From Glebionis coronaria (lineage: Eukaryota > Streptophyta > Magnoliopsida > Asterales > Asteraceae): DNA of 64,000 nucleotides. The stretch covers positions 600,503,452-600,567,451 of the forward strand of contig CM046880.1 of assembly GCA_025667525.1 (NCBI GenBank). Direction: 5' to 3'. The notes under the pieces were generated by a model, which saw only the letters and a program-made list of their open reading frames with translations, was not told the origin of the DNA and did no database searches. The translations under genes were made by a program, and so were the position numbers. Below, in pieces: positions 46,466 to 58,285 of the stretch; the first letter of the stretch is position 1, and each line of letters begins with the position of its first letter.

Positions 46466-48595
46466 TTGGTTATAGACAATGATGGTATTTTGTTACAGTT
46501 TAATATTAATTGAAATTACGATGTATGTTTAGTAATTCAACTTCTTTTGTTGACATGGTGGCTACAAAACTGGGATGGCTAATTTTACTGATGCAAGATC
46601 TTTCCGCAAGGTGAGTTTTGTTGGAAGTTAATTCCATAGGTTAGTTTTTGACTTCTATAAGACCTAAGCTTTTAAATGTTTATGAATGTTTGGGTTTGAT
46701 TGGTTTTGAATTTTACCTCGAAGAACTAAAATAATCAAAAGTCGTAGTTTCCAACTTGCAATATAATTTTCATGTTAGGACATAGCAATGATTTAACAAT
46801 CAGTTTTTGATAAAATGAGACGTTATGCTATTAATTGTTGTAAAATTTCTGGTAAACCTACACTAGAGAAAAATAATGAGGAACTTGGATTCCAGCGTTG
46901 GAAGCTTTGGAACAGTTTCCTTGTCGAGGTCTCAGTGGAGTTAAAAACGATAAAAAAGCTATTACACATATTCATATGCATACTCGTTGGTTGGCATAGT
47001 GATGATAACAACATGCCTGAAGGATTGTGACATAATAGTGATAACAACATGCTAGAAGAAACATAACTATTCGTTGCACACTTGACTCTTCTATACATTG
47101 TTAACTACATGTATGTAACTTGAAAATTGGTTTTAGTTGATGTATTTAGATCATAGCTGATGAAAAAGTACAGGTTATTTATTTGAAATTAGTATAACCC
47201 ATTTGCACAATTTGTGAACATAAATTTCAACTAATGTTTGGTTCCATGTTTCAGTTAAAATGGGTTATTGAATCTGAGTTACTTTTGACAAATATTATCA
47301 ATTTATTCATTGAGGTTCATGCGTTTTCAACTTTTAATTTTATATCATGTTTTTTTATTTTGTACTTCACTATGTGTATTATTTCATCATTATTGAAGAT
47401 CTGATGAACATAGGCTCAGTTTCGCGCTACAGTACGATCATTCAAGCACTTCGCAAGAAAGATGTCTTCCTAAGCTGCTTGTTACTCTTACAATACCGCA
47501 AACAGGAGTGCTAATGTTCTTGACGTTTGACACTATATTTTTTCATTTCAGGTTTTTAATTGATAAGTTATCAAGAAATACATATTAAGGGTTCTTTTAA
47601 CTTAGATATTGACGATGATAGATGCATAGTGTGGGGTTCAGATGATTTTTGGTGACACAAATATATATTGATGAATTAAGATATTTTATGTTGATTTTAT
47701 AATTTAGAAATTTTTGGGTTCATTACCCTCTTTATAATAGGGAGAAGTGCATTTTACGAGGTACTATACCCATACTTACACCAAAAATAAAAAACAATAA
47801 ACGTTCCCTCATAAACACTCTTCTCTCTCACTGATCCTCAACGCACTTTTTACTACTCACACACACGCACAGTGTTTCTTCTCCACTTAATGTTGGGTTT
47901 CCGTTTTTGGTCGTTGGCCCATATTCTATTAATTGGTGCCTTGCCTCGCTTTGGTTGATTGACCTTTGGTGATTAGTCGTCGTTTTGCATTAATTGGTGC
48001 CTTGCCCCGTTTTAGTTGATTGGCCTTTGGTTATTAGTCTCTGTTTTACATTAATTGTTTGATTGCCCTTTGCTAATTGGTTTAAATAATTGGTAAGTTT
48101 TTTTAGTGACCATTGGCCCTTTGATATTAATTGCCTTGTTGCCCTTTGGGTGTTCCATTACCCTTTGTTGTCATAACGTATTTGGGTTTTAATTTGCCCT
48201 ATGATTAATGATGGTTCTCTATTTCTGTGGTGGCTACAGGAAACGGATCTCAGCCGTACATTGCATATATGGGTGTAACCATGTTGACCGTTGATCCTAT
48301 ACGAGTTGGGTCCATGTATATACGAGCACCATCAACCAAACAGGTGTGTTTTCCATTTTTTGTGGCTTTGTTACAGTGTTTTATTGGTGATTTAGCTTCC
48401 CCTTCCTCCCTGATCATACATCTAGAAAACCATTGTAAGTCTCAAATCTCTTTTTCCCCCTTTCTGTATTGGTTTTCCAAGATATGGTTTCCTTAAATCT
48501 TAGGATATACCCATTTGTAATTTGCATATAGGCATTTTTACTTTCTTAGCTACAGTATGGCCCCCATTTGATTTCAGTGTTTGTATTTATAACAG
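46466..48595. other. unassigned DNA with two exon-like islands
   Basis: It is the right half of the locus split by the nested elements. A short frame at about 46555-46612 ends at a donor-like AAG|GTGAGT. Another, about 48239-48342, lies between a ctacag acceptor and a CAG|GTGTGT donor and reads NGSQPYIAYMGVTMLTVDPI. I do not recognise either product. No long ORF. Confidence 0.35.
47928..48075. repeat. 61-bp tandem repeat, about 2.3 copies
   Basis: Units begin attaattggtgccttgcc at 47928 and 47989, with a third partial, diverged unit from about 48050. The surroundings are rich in ttgcccttt / ttggccttt motifs. Confidence 0.75.
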
Positions 48596-48829
48596 GGTGT
48601 TTGGTTTAGCTTATATAATGGCCTTATATAAGCCATTTATGAGTTATATAACCATATGTTTAAGAAGCTTATAAGCCCTTGGATTATATAAGCTTAAGCT
48701 AACATGAGGGCAAAATAGAAAATATGTTATATAAGCCCACATTCATAAAAAAAGCCACATTTTTGTCGCTTATCAAAACACCCATGTATAAGCTTATAAG
48801 CCCACTTATATAAGCTTAGCCAAACACTT
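48596..48829. mobile_element. small inverted-repeat element (MITE-like)
   Basis: Ends of about 23 bp are inverted copies with three mismatches (GTGTTTGG at left, CCAAACAC at right, each leading into TTATATAA-type sequence). The interior is AT-rich with further cttataagc repeats. No clear target duplication was found, so the exact boundaries are uncertain. Confidence 0.65.
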
Positions 48830-49031
48830 GATTTGCGGTTATAAGCATATATAATCTAATAAGCTTATATAGGCTAATAAGGATACATATTTTAATATAA
48901 CACTTAAGTAATAATAAAACTTAATATAAAATAGTTTACGATAGTTATTCTTTTAAATTTTCATCATACATGAATTCGTTATTGTAAAAATATGTAATCA
49001 AACAATATTGCTCGCCAACAATATAATTACA

Positions 49032-49069
49032 GGGTACCCGCCGCCGCATAACACGGGTACCCTGCTAGT
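49032..49069 (+). other. Helitron-like 3' terminus (copy B)
   Basis: A perfect 9-bp stem, GGGTACCCG / CGGGTACCC, with a 13-nt loop, two spacer bases, then CTAG|T. This is the textbook Helitron end. The 5' boundary is unknown. Confidence 0.5.
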
Positions 49070-50224
49070 ATTAATTAATGTGTACTTGTAACATATTCTT
49101 TATAACATGTATTAATTAAAATTAATTTTGAAAAGGGATGGTAATTCTTGATTGATTTGTACAATATGCTCTATAATTTGTATTACTTAAAAAGTTATTG
49201 ATGAAAAAGTGCATAAGATGGTTTATATAATCATGCTTAAATGACTTGTATAATATGTTTTAAAATTTGTATTATATAAAAATTTAATAAAAAAGAGTGC
49301 ATAAAGTTATTTATATGTATCTTATTTTTTGTTTTTTGTTATGAAATTATTTAAGCTATATCAGCTTCAAGAACCCAGTATTATGTTCATTAGAGTAGTC
49401 AAATAGATAAAATGCAATTTTTTTCAAAGTTTTTTACTTTTAAGCGCTAGATATGTTAAACGTTTCCCTCTAGTTTGCACATGTTAGTTTTTGTTACTGT
49501 TACAAAATAATGTTAAACCATTCGTTTTACTATTAGATTTTTGGGATTATATTAGTACCATTTCTCGATCACGTTCGACCCCTCTAAACTATAAACTATA
49601 AATACTAGGACCGCTGTTGAATATGCACATGGGGAAGTGTGGTTTTTATATGTTGCACCTACAAACTAAAGGTATGAAGTGTGTGAGATAGTTTGCGGTA
49701 TAATATTGTGAGATTCTTATAAGTGATAAAAAACAAAAAAATTATGATCACCCCTGTAAAACATTAAATTTAGTTGAAAGAAACCGTTAACTGTATCTAA
49801 ATTCTATCATCTGCATTGTGTTTTGTGTTTTGATAGCTTTTGAGCTAATGAACTACTATTGGTTTGAACAACAGTAACATGTTTAAATAAGCTTTCCCAA
49901 ACAGTAAGTAGAGCTAGTCACACATATATGAGAAAATTAGCATTGTCTAGTCAAGGGATAAGTTGGAAAACGGCATCACATTATTAACAGAGAGCAGATC
50001 CCTTGTTATTATGGTTTGTCCCATGGTGGAGATGACTGCATACAAGTGGCCGCACATGGCTAAGAATTGTCTATATAACCTTCGCCCTACCCCTTATTAT
50101 AAGGGTTGTTTTGCAATGATAGAAAAGTAAAAAACATTAAAATATGTTTTAGCATACAATATTATCATAGATACTGGATAAGAATTGAATGATTAGCACG
50201 ACTAACTAACAAGATTAAAAAATT

Positions 50225-50480
50225 AACCACGAATGAAGGGAATACAGGGAATGGAAGGAATGAAGGGTAAAATGCACGCCATACATGTATACGATTCCAG
50301 TTAATTCCTGGTACCAAGAGATGCTTCTGAAGTTTGTCTGGTTCACTACTCCAACCCCAAATATCCGATGTCCCATCATCCTTCTTTTGAATAGAATGAG
50401 TTCCTTTAATAATCTACTCTAGTTTTTTATCCAATCTTTATCATCAGCAGATTCAGTAGGCACATTGATATTGAAGTTCT
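50225..50480 (-). pseudogene. exon-like fragment 2 (copy B)
   Basis: Same segment as in copy A, with an in-frame stop, a one-base difference in a T run and several replacements. Product unknown. Confidence 0.4.
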
Positions 50481-50555
50481 GTAATGAACAAGAAACATAG
50501 CAATATTAATAAATAAAAAATATTTTTAAAAGGGTCAGAAATAAATCACTAATAA

Positions 50556-50733
50556 AAAAACTAACAAGGTATTGCTCGGGCTCTCCATATTGCCAATGCA
50601 ATAGCTGTGCTCTTTTTCCTTCTTTCTGCAGACATGTCATAAGCTTGTTTGTTTCCGCGTAACACGATACATATAGCCTCCCATCGTCCCTATTTAGGAG
50701 ACTTTTGATTCCTTTAATATGACCAACCAACAT
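50556..50733 (-). pseudogene. exon-like fragment 1 (copy B)
   Basis: Identical peptide to copy A over about 55 residues (NRDDGRLYVSCYAETNKL). The donor-like TT|GTTAGT is retained. Product unknown. Confidence 0.4.
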
Positions 50734-50796
50734 ACCAAAAAGAAAGAAAACAAGTTAGTAGATAAATTATGTATGGGAAGTTACATGTAGATAGTT

Positions 50797-52079
50797 AAAT
50801 TTTGAAAATAAATAATCTTTTTTAATATGTTATAATTGACATATTAGGAGAAGGCAAACGGGCAACAAGTTGCGCCGCTAGCCTTTTTGTATAGCAAAAC
50901 AAAGTGTATTAAATACAACATTTATGGATTTAGGAGTCAAAACATTACTATTCATAACACGTTGTATTCTGGCAAGTAACCCCACCGCCTCAGGTACAAG
51001 GGAACCAAATGTATCAAACAAGAAAGGAATAAACACGTGTTGATTTTCAACACATGCTTTCTCGTGTTTAGTCACTTTGCACGAGGCGGATTTTATAGCA
51101 GCCTGACCTGCTATAAACTCTCGACTGCCTTGCCCCACGAGAGGAGAAACCCCTCTCAAATCAACGCACGCATGTTTATCTCCAACCCATCCAAAAACCA
51201 AAACGTCAGCGGGTCTGAGTGTGGATCTTCCATCTGACGGGTCGGTCAAGAAATTCACATGTGCCTCTTTCTTGGTGGAGATCCCGGCACACCTACATAT
51301 GTCGTAAAGAACGTCCCTAAAAAAGTAATGTCGGTATTTGAAGCCCGAAAGTTCTTTACAATGAATTGCATGTTCCCCAAAAGAGTCCAAACATGCCTTG
51401 CGAAAAATAGGGCATATAGCATCAACCGGAAATAATGGAATCATAAGGCGATACTTAAGGATAGTGCGATATTCTACCGGAGACATATGTTGACCGAGCC
51501 CGTCTATGGGGATAGCTTGTAGAAAATCTTGAGCATGTGATGCGCGCAGACACTCGAAAACTGCTTTCTGTCTAACCGTCATGTCAAAGTGGGCTTCCAT
51601 ATCTTTGACCATGTCACTAAAAAGGGCACTCGCCAATGTTTATTCGGATTTAGATGGGGCTGTGTCCTTACTAGCGAAAACGCTAAAATCAAAGCTTGGA
51701 ATCGTACCACGAAGACAAGCCAAAGCAGAAACGTAATCATCGTCCATACCACATATGCCACTGTTACGTAAGATGTGGTCTTGTAGCACCCAAGATTGGG
51801 ACCTCGAGGCAACAAATGCATAGGAGGAGACCACTTTTGCTGAGTACAAGCCCAAACCACCAAGACGAATGGGTAAAGAAGCAAGTCTCCACTGCAAGTC
51901 ACCAAAAAAAGGTCCTCCACAAACTACTATATTTTCGATTGAACCAGGCAACCCTTTGTCAAAAAGAAATTCGCCTCATCTATGTGTATAGGTTGACATG
52001 TCCTTAAACCAAAATAAAGTTTAGCAATACCCATACATAAACGAAAAAAATGAGCTCACTTTGCGGGTCATGAAGTTGA
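50797..52079 (-). mobile_element. 5'-truncated LINE-like retrotransposon fragment
   Basis: Present in copy B and absent from the matching point of copy A (8829/8830), so it is an insertion. It carries only the C-terminal part of a reverse transcriptase-type protein and has no LTRs or inverted ends. 5' truncation is the normal fate of LINEs. Short similar strings, agttaaa at left and agttgaa at right, may be a diverged target duplication. No long poly(A) is evident, only A/T-rich sequence at its 3' (left) side. Confidence 0.75.
50815..52079 (-). pseudogene. C-terminal region of a LINE-like RT protein
   Basis: A frame from about 51960 gives GGPFFGDLQWRLASLPIRLG and SWVLQDHILRNSGICGMDDD. A frame change near 51640 leads to 252 open residues including QAIPIDGLGQHMSPVEYRTI, a Cys/His segment (CPIFRKACLDSFGEHAIHC) like the zinc-binding tail of plant LINE RTs, and STLRPADVLVFGWVGDKHAC. 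One base lost in AAAGG(G)CTA near 50879 prevents reading the natural end (QLVARLPSPNMSIITY). I recall close relatives as abundant hypothetical proteins in Asteraceae; that is memory, not a search. The RT catalytic core is missing by truncation. Confidence 0.75.
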
Positions 52080-52245
52080 ATAAAAAACATGCATATACTT
52101 TGAACACTTTTCCCAATCTTGATCACTGTTTTACACAAATCAGCATTATTCCCTATAAGGATAAGGGTGAAGGTCTGTGATGATAAAGAATGACAAAAAC
52201 ATAATAGTATTAGAGGAAGATTGACAAAGAAACTATATAGTTCAT

Positions 52246-52609
52246 TGTTGAGTCTTAGGATCTAGAATCATCTGGGATATCATGATCATGATTGTAATAA
52301 GCACAGCGGAATCATAATAAACACAATCATAACCAAGAACAAGGCTTTCACTAATGAAATGATTACTATTAATAAACTATTAACTACTACTCCTGGTGCC
52401 TTACAGGCTTGACACCAGGAGGAACGCACACACACCTATGGTTTACATTGTTTGTGAATGAATCCATAACCATGTGTGCCTAACCCTCTTTATATAATAG
52501 AGGTACTAGGGTTACATCACAACCCTAGCTTACCAAATAAGCTAACTATTTATTATTAAGTCCTTCATCTTGTTTTGTCATATCAACTCATGATATCTAA
52601 GTCCCAACA
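52246..52609 (-). repeat. 3' LTR of the non-coding LTR element
   Basis: On the minus strand TGTTGGGACT...CTCAACA. A minus-strand TATATAAA is at 52496-52489. An 8-bp inverted repeat (tcctggtg / caccagga) at 52391-52420 could form a hairpin. Confidence 0.94.
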
Positions 52610-55246
52610 ATCTTCCCCTAGTTGATTTGACAAAACCAGTAAGCACAAGCTTCCCCTGAAGCTAATATAGATGAAGGTTAAACTTCCCCTCGATCCATGC
52701 ATTCTTCCCCTTTTTGTCACATCAACTCAAAAGGGATCGTCTTCCCCTTAAGAAGTGCACGGAAAATCCAGTAGGCTCCATGGAGAGATCACTGATGAAG
52801 AAAATCAAGTATAACGAATTTGATGAAGAAGTGGAATCTCCCAAACTTGTGTCTTATGTCTTGCACTAACCACGTGACGTCGAGCTCGAACAAAATCCTC
52901 AAATAAATGAGACACTGAGCACAATAACGTAACCCCTTCAAGCGATAGCAAATGTACGCATAGAGCAAGTTATCTTAAAAAGGCTGCTACTCCTTTTAAG
53001 ATATGAATAGATCGTACCCCTTCGCTAGATATGTCAAGTCTTCGTCACCATACAAACCAAGCAAGTGATCTTAAAAAGGTACTCCCTTCTTTTTAATATA
53101 TGATAAGAACACAAAACCTGTGAAAATCAACTACAACATAAAATCAGTGATAATCAAATGTCTTCTTCAATGAATCACCCCAACAAAATGATGATGGCTG
53201 AGAACTCCTCCTCTAGTAACAGTAGTGACATCAGACTAGTCACTAGAGTAGTATCAATCTTACTTGACTAGAAGGAACCAAACCGGCCAAAGAAAAGTTA
53301 GTATACAACAAGCTAGCAGGAACCATAATCAAGTCAACAAGAACATACGCCTACCAGGAGGAACAAACCAGTAGGAACCGACCAGTCGTACGGACCAGTA
53401 GGACCCGACTAGTAGCAACCGACCAGTAGGAGCCGATGATTCAACCAGAAGGAACCATCGAATATTACCAGGAGGAACCGAGAGCACAACCAACATGAGT
53501 AATATATGACCTGTAGGAACCGTAGCTCACCAGTAGGAACAACATAACCTACCAGTAGCATCTCAAACCGATTATGTATTTTTTTATTTTTTTTTCACAT
53601 TCTGATAAAGCTATTGCCATGTAAACACATCTTCCTTCAATACCTTTAGTGACATACAATTCTGTCACTAATCTGTTGCTGTGCTATTGCAAATCTGGCT
53701 GTACTTATAGAATATAGACGGTATTTTATTTCATCAGTGAAGCCCAACTTATGTTGAACAAACCAGCCCATCTACACAAATCACGTGTTCATGGACTCAG
53801 GAAATAATAAGTTAGGCAAAATGAATTCCCAAAAGATTAGGAACCAATCTCGTACCCATCATAAATAAATCACACGTCTGACGTCCCATGCCATGACTTT
53901 TTCTTTCACCACCCTGTATCCACGAATCATATTTCATTCCTAAAATTAGGAAACGAGAAAATAATAACCTTGAAATCCTCCCCATAACTACACGAGTCAA
54001 ATAGAAATGGGAGCAAAATATAATCCCTACAAATTAGGGTTTACTTTTCATATCTTTTCATTCCTGTATGTAGACCCAACAACTTCCAAAATTCACGCAG
54101 CCTTAAACACATACCATAAATATCACGTCCAAAATAAAGGAGATAAACTAGGATTAGTTGCCCCACACGTCTTTGCCCCATTTTGTTAGAGTGTATCCCT
54201 AAAAACCAGTACACTACCCCGTACTACTCTCCAAAGATGCGTCTTGAATATATGACATAGAAGACAACTCCTAAAAGTTAGGAATTTACATACCTCGTAT
54301 TAAAATTGCAATCCATACATAGCAGGTATTAATTCCCCACATCTTTGACCTCATCAAAACAGCCATAAAGTACGTTCAAAAAGAAGATAATATGGCGTAC
54401 CATAACAGAAATATCAAAATCCCACAAATCACGCAACAACATAAATGGCCCATGTAACTTATTCCCATGATAATATCACAAGAAAAGATTTATTCTAAAT
54501 ATATATCCGTCCCCATCAGGAGCAAAACTTACTCCCGATCATTGTATTTGATGAAAAGTGTACACTCCTTCTTTCTTTCCACGCGTGGATCCTCAGTACC
54601 AAATAAAATGTATGAGCAGATCAATTATTTTGAACAAGACATACCTTTTCCATAGAGAGATACGTGAAGATAGATTCAAACCTTGAGACCCCTTACTGTC
54701 GGACTAACTGCACATCCTTGTCTGCTGGGATTCAGAATCATAGCAACCAGTTACAGTATCAAAACATAATAGCCTTGCTGCTTCTCTTTTTCTGAAACAC
54801 CAACTTGCTGCCATCATGAACCCTAGTAGAATTAACCATAATTCTAGGGTTAAACACCAGAATGCAATCGAATCATGAACAACCTGCCTTCTTTCTAATC
54901 AAAACGTAGCAACCTCAATGTAACAGCAGCAACCAAGACGTGATCCAGAAATTAGGGTTTGCATAAAACCCTAGTGACATAAAATATGCTATGAAACCAT
55001 CATCCTGAACAACCATCATGATCATACGGTGTTCATTGTTGATTCAAGAATCAACTCCCCACAACCAGTATGATCATTCAAGAACCAGTAGCAAACAAAA
55101 AAGTAACATCAGATGAACAACAACAACAATTATCTAGGGTTTGTTGGGAAAAACCCTAGATCAGCAACTTTATTATAAAAACAGAAAATACTAACGAAAA
55201 CCTTGTAGATCAACCAGATCGAGAGCCAACAAGCTCTGATACCACT
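52610..55246 (-). other. non-coding interior of the LTR element
   Basis: No ORF longer than about 65 codons. Two sets of short repeats stand out. CTTCCCCT strings occur five times between 52610 and 52752, as purine tracts on the transcribed strand. CCAG(T/A/G)AGGAAC-type strings occur about a dozen times between 53267 and 53575. Confidence 0.8.
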
Positions 55247-55610
55247 TGTTAAGTCTTAGGATCTAGACTCATCTGGGATATCATGATCATGATTGTAATA
55301 AGCATAGCGGAATCATAATAAACACAATCATAACCAAGAACAAGGCTTTCACTAATAAAATGATTACTATTAATAAACTATTAACTACTACTCCTGGTGC
55401 CTTACAGGCTTGACACCAGGAGGAACGCACACACACCTATGGTTTACATTGTTTGTGAATGAATTCATAACCATGTGTGCCTAACCCTCTTTATATAATA
55501 GAGGTACTAGGATTACATCACAAACCTAGCTTACTAAATAAGCTAACTATTTATTATTAAGTCCTTCATCTTGTTTTGTCATATCAACTCAAGATATCTA
55601 AGTCCCAACA
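55247..55610 (-). repeat. 5' LTR of the non-coding LTR element
   Basis: Same length as its partner, about 97.5% identical by eye. TATATAAA on the minus strand at 55497-55490. Its plus-strand start is tgttaagtc and it is followed by the second TTCAT. Confidence 0.94.
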
Positions 55611-56422
55611 TTCATGTTTAGTGTTAGTTGTGAAAAAAAGAAAAAAAGAACGGACAATCAAGTTTTCCTTCTTCTTTTCCATGAATGGAGAGAATTCCTT
55701 CTTCGTTTCCATGGATGCCGTAGCAGACCTTTTCCTACAAAAACACGTATCCGGGTTTATTGAATGGATTGTGAAGATGAAGATTACATGATATCAATAT
55801 TTATAGTAGAGTATACACGGATTGATTACAGGAAGTAAATCTTGTGATTTTTGCGACTTTATCTTATTTTTCATTTTCTTCTATTCTTAAAGTCTAATAA
55901 CAAGATCTCTCCATATAATTTCCTTGTAGCAAATAATAGAATGAAAAGCAAGTCTAAAACCAAATTAGAAGATTTGGGTCGATTATATCTCAATAATAAA
56001 TGGATTTCATGTTGCATATTTAAATTCTTTAGATTTATGACAATATTTTTCATTATATGATTGTGATGATAAAATATTTAATGAGCAATAATTTTCGGTT
56101 CTTAAAAACAAATACCATTTTACTTATATAAGGTTAAGTTTTATGGACATGGGTGTTCAAGAAATCTATGAAACCGACAAAATGAGTCGAGTGACCACGA
56201 AAAAGGATAGCCAAGAAACCAAAACAAGAAATGCACGAATCCGGAAATACCCTATCAATATCACTGTTCGGTTTCGGTTTTTTATTTTCAATATCGACGG
56301 TTACCCGATCCAACCATGTTTAATACATGCCAATCGTGGTTAACTTAGATGCTTTGTTGTTGTGTTGAATTGAATTGTACTTTAATCTTTGTTATAGAGT
56401 TGTAATGCATATATTTATAAAA

Positions 56423-56470
56423 CTAGGCGAGTACCTACGCATAGCGGCGGGAATCGCATAGCGACAGATA
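56423..56470 (-). other. Helitron-like 3' terminus on minus strand (copy B)
   Basis: The minus strand reads a GC-rich hairpin region (CCCGCCGCTATGCG), then GTACTCGC and CTAG|T. Same site as 9769 in copy A. Confidence 0.45.
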
Positions 56471-57174
56471 ATTAACGATACGCAACGTTGTGGTAAGATC
56501 CAACTAACCGAAATTGAATTAACATGTGGCAGATAATTAACAATACGCTATGTTGTGATAATTTAGTTCATGTAAATTCTTTGAGAGTGTGATAATCGTT
56601 TTCTAATAAACGTTTTGCCTTTGTCAAAGAGAAATGAGTCACCAACAATTAAAAGTGGATACTGATGAAAAATAACCATAAAAATCACTTTTTAAAGTGT
56701 GGGCGTAAAAGAAATTAGTTGAATAATAAGCATAACTTATGAATTAAGCTTTTTATATTCAAGCATAACCATATGCATACATGGTATATATTTTTGACAC
56801 ATAATTGCGATAAAAAAGTATTAAGGTCCAAAACTGATGAATTGAGCTTGGAGGTGATCTTTGTGATATCAATAAGTATTTGTATACGATAATCACGCTC
56901 GAGTAAGCCGACAATCAGAGTGTGAAATAGGACTTTTATACTACATTCTACAAGTTGGCCTAGTTCTGAACTTCTGATAGGCACTGAGATCTTTCTATGC
57001 TCTGGTTGTAGGACGTGTAATGGATGTCTACGATGTCTACGATGTTGTTAGTTTTTGGTGCATGTTGGTTAACCTGGAACACCTCTTGTCCAAGATATAT
57101 CCTTTTTTGAAATAGAATGTCAAGTAATTTTTCAGTAAAGCTTCATAATATAAATGATTTTAGAATTTCAAGTA

Positions 57175-57777
57175 CTTTTATCTTCTAATTATCCGAAACA
57201 CATAGTTTAGTTCCTTGCCATACGATGCCTTCTTCGTCTACACGAAATTCTGTCTGTCGATCAAGATTCTAAATGATAGTCCAAATCTCACCATCATCCT
57301 TCTGGGATGCCTTAATTAAGTCTGGCTCAATTCTCAGATTAGCCCAATATACATGTTGTCCACGTACTAGGAATTCAATGTCTAATCGTTCAAATTCACG
57401 TATGGTTTCTTCTTGTAATTTGATGCCGTTTATAATGCCCGACTTCCTGTTAAGAGCATCTGCCACTACATTCGCCTTGCCAGGATGATACTTAAGATTG
57501 ATGTCATAATCCTTGAGTAGGTCCAACCAACTCCTCTGCCTCATGTTAAGTTCTCTCTGAGTGAATATGTACTTGAGACTCTTGTGATTAGTGAAGATGT
57601 CACATGATTCATCATAAAGTTAGTGTCTCTAGATTTTAAGTGCAAAGACTATTGTTGCTAGCTCCAAGTCATGTGTAGGATAATTTTCCTCATATGGCTT
57701 TAGCTTACGTGATGCGTATGAAATCACTTATGTTGCATGAGTACACAACCTAATCCTTTACCCGAAACATCGCTGTA
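57175..57777 (-). pseudogene. Ty3/gypsy RNase H and integrase N-terminal fragment
   Basis: From right to left on the minus strand: [36 protein letters not shown], a decayed stretch, then [40 protein letters not shown] and, after a stop, RQTEFRVDEEGIVWQGTKL. This is RNase H running into the region before the integrase zinc finger of a chromovirus. The right end is cut exactly where the next LTR begins (TACAGC after CTACA). The left end lies beside copy B. Only about 600 bp remain. Confidence 0.88.
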
Positions 57778-57786
57778 TGTAGAAAC

Positions 57787-57919
57787 TGTTAGTTAATATA
57801 TTTCAACCCATTACAATTAGGCCTTAAGCCCGTCTATGTTATTTATAGATCCTTCTAATGTGGCTTATATATTGTAATCTCTGTGATTGAATGAGACAAG
57901 TAAACTCACTAGTCTTACA
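57787..57919 (+). repeat. 5' LTR of Ale-like copia
   Basis: TGTTAGTTAATATA...AGTCTTACA, 133 bp. Confidence 0.95.
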
Positions 57920-58285
57920 TGGTAATTAGAGCCTTTTTTTCTCCTAATTCCTCTCTACTTCTCTTCCGACGTTTGTCTTCCACCCTTCAAAAAAAACCCT
58001 AAAAAAAAACCTTCCTGTCGCATAAGATTATTTCTTCAAGGTATATCAATTAGTTGTCATTATTGTTTTGTGATTTAGGATCTAAAGAGCCACGTATATA
58101 TGTCACTCCAATTCATTTATTGTTGAATGATATTATAATAGTTAAAGGCAATATCAAAGATTGGCATATATTGCTTTTGTCAATTCATTTGTAGATGGTA
58201 TACATTATAAAAGTCGAAAGTATTTGATTCTAGTCATTCTTGGTATTCGTTGGTATTGGGCTTTATTTATTTGTAGAAAGTTGGT

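Larger units (their letters stand above)
52246..55610 (-). mobile_element. non-coding LTR retrotransposon (LARD-like)
   Basis: Two 364-bp LTRs (about nine differences) are flanked by a perfect TTCAT duplication (52241-52245, 55611-55615). Copy A keeps the empty TTCAT site at 8978-8982. A minus-strand primer site TGGTATCAGAGC lies just inside the right LTR (about 55232-55243), and a purine tract (AGGGGAAGA) abuts the left LTR, so it is transcribed leftward. The 2.6-kb interior has no meaningful ORF. It must have been moved by another element's proteins, probably of a Ty1/copia type given the initiator-Met primer site. Confidence 0.95.
48892..57165. repeat. dispersed unit, copy B, interrupted by two insertions
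   Basis: Homologous to copy A in three blocks: 48892-50796, about 52080-52245 and 55611-57165. The first gap is a LINE fragment, the second a complete LTR element with TTCAT duplication. At 49370 it has the empty site for the copy A hAT-like element. The block ends at tgattttagaa, where a gypsy fragment begins. Confidence 0.85.

Noticed and set aside
51589..52007. Plus-strand frames over the LINE fragment
   Set aside because: Antisense shadows of the RT-like protein.
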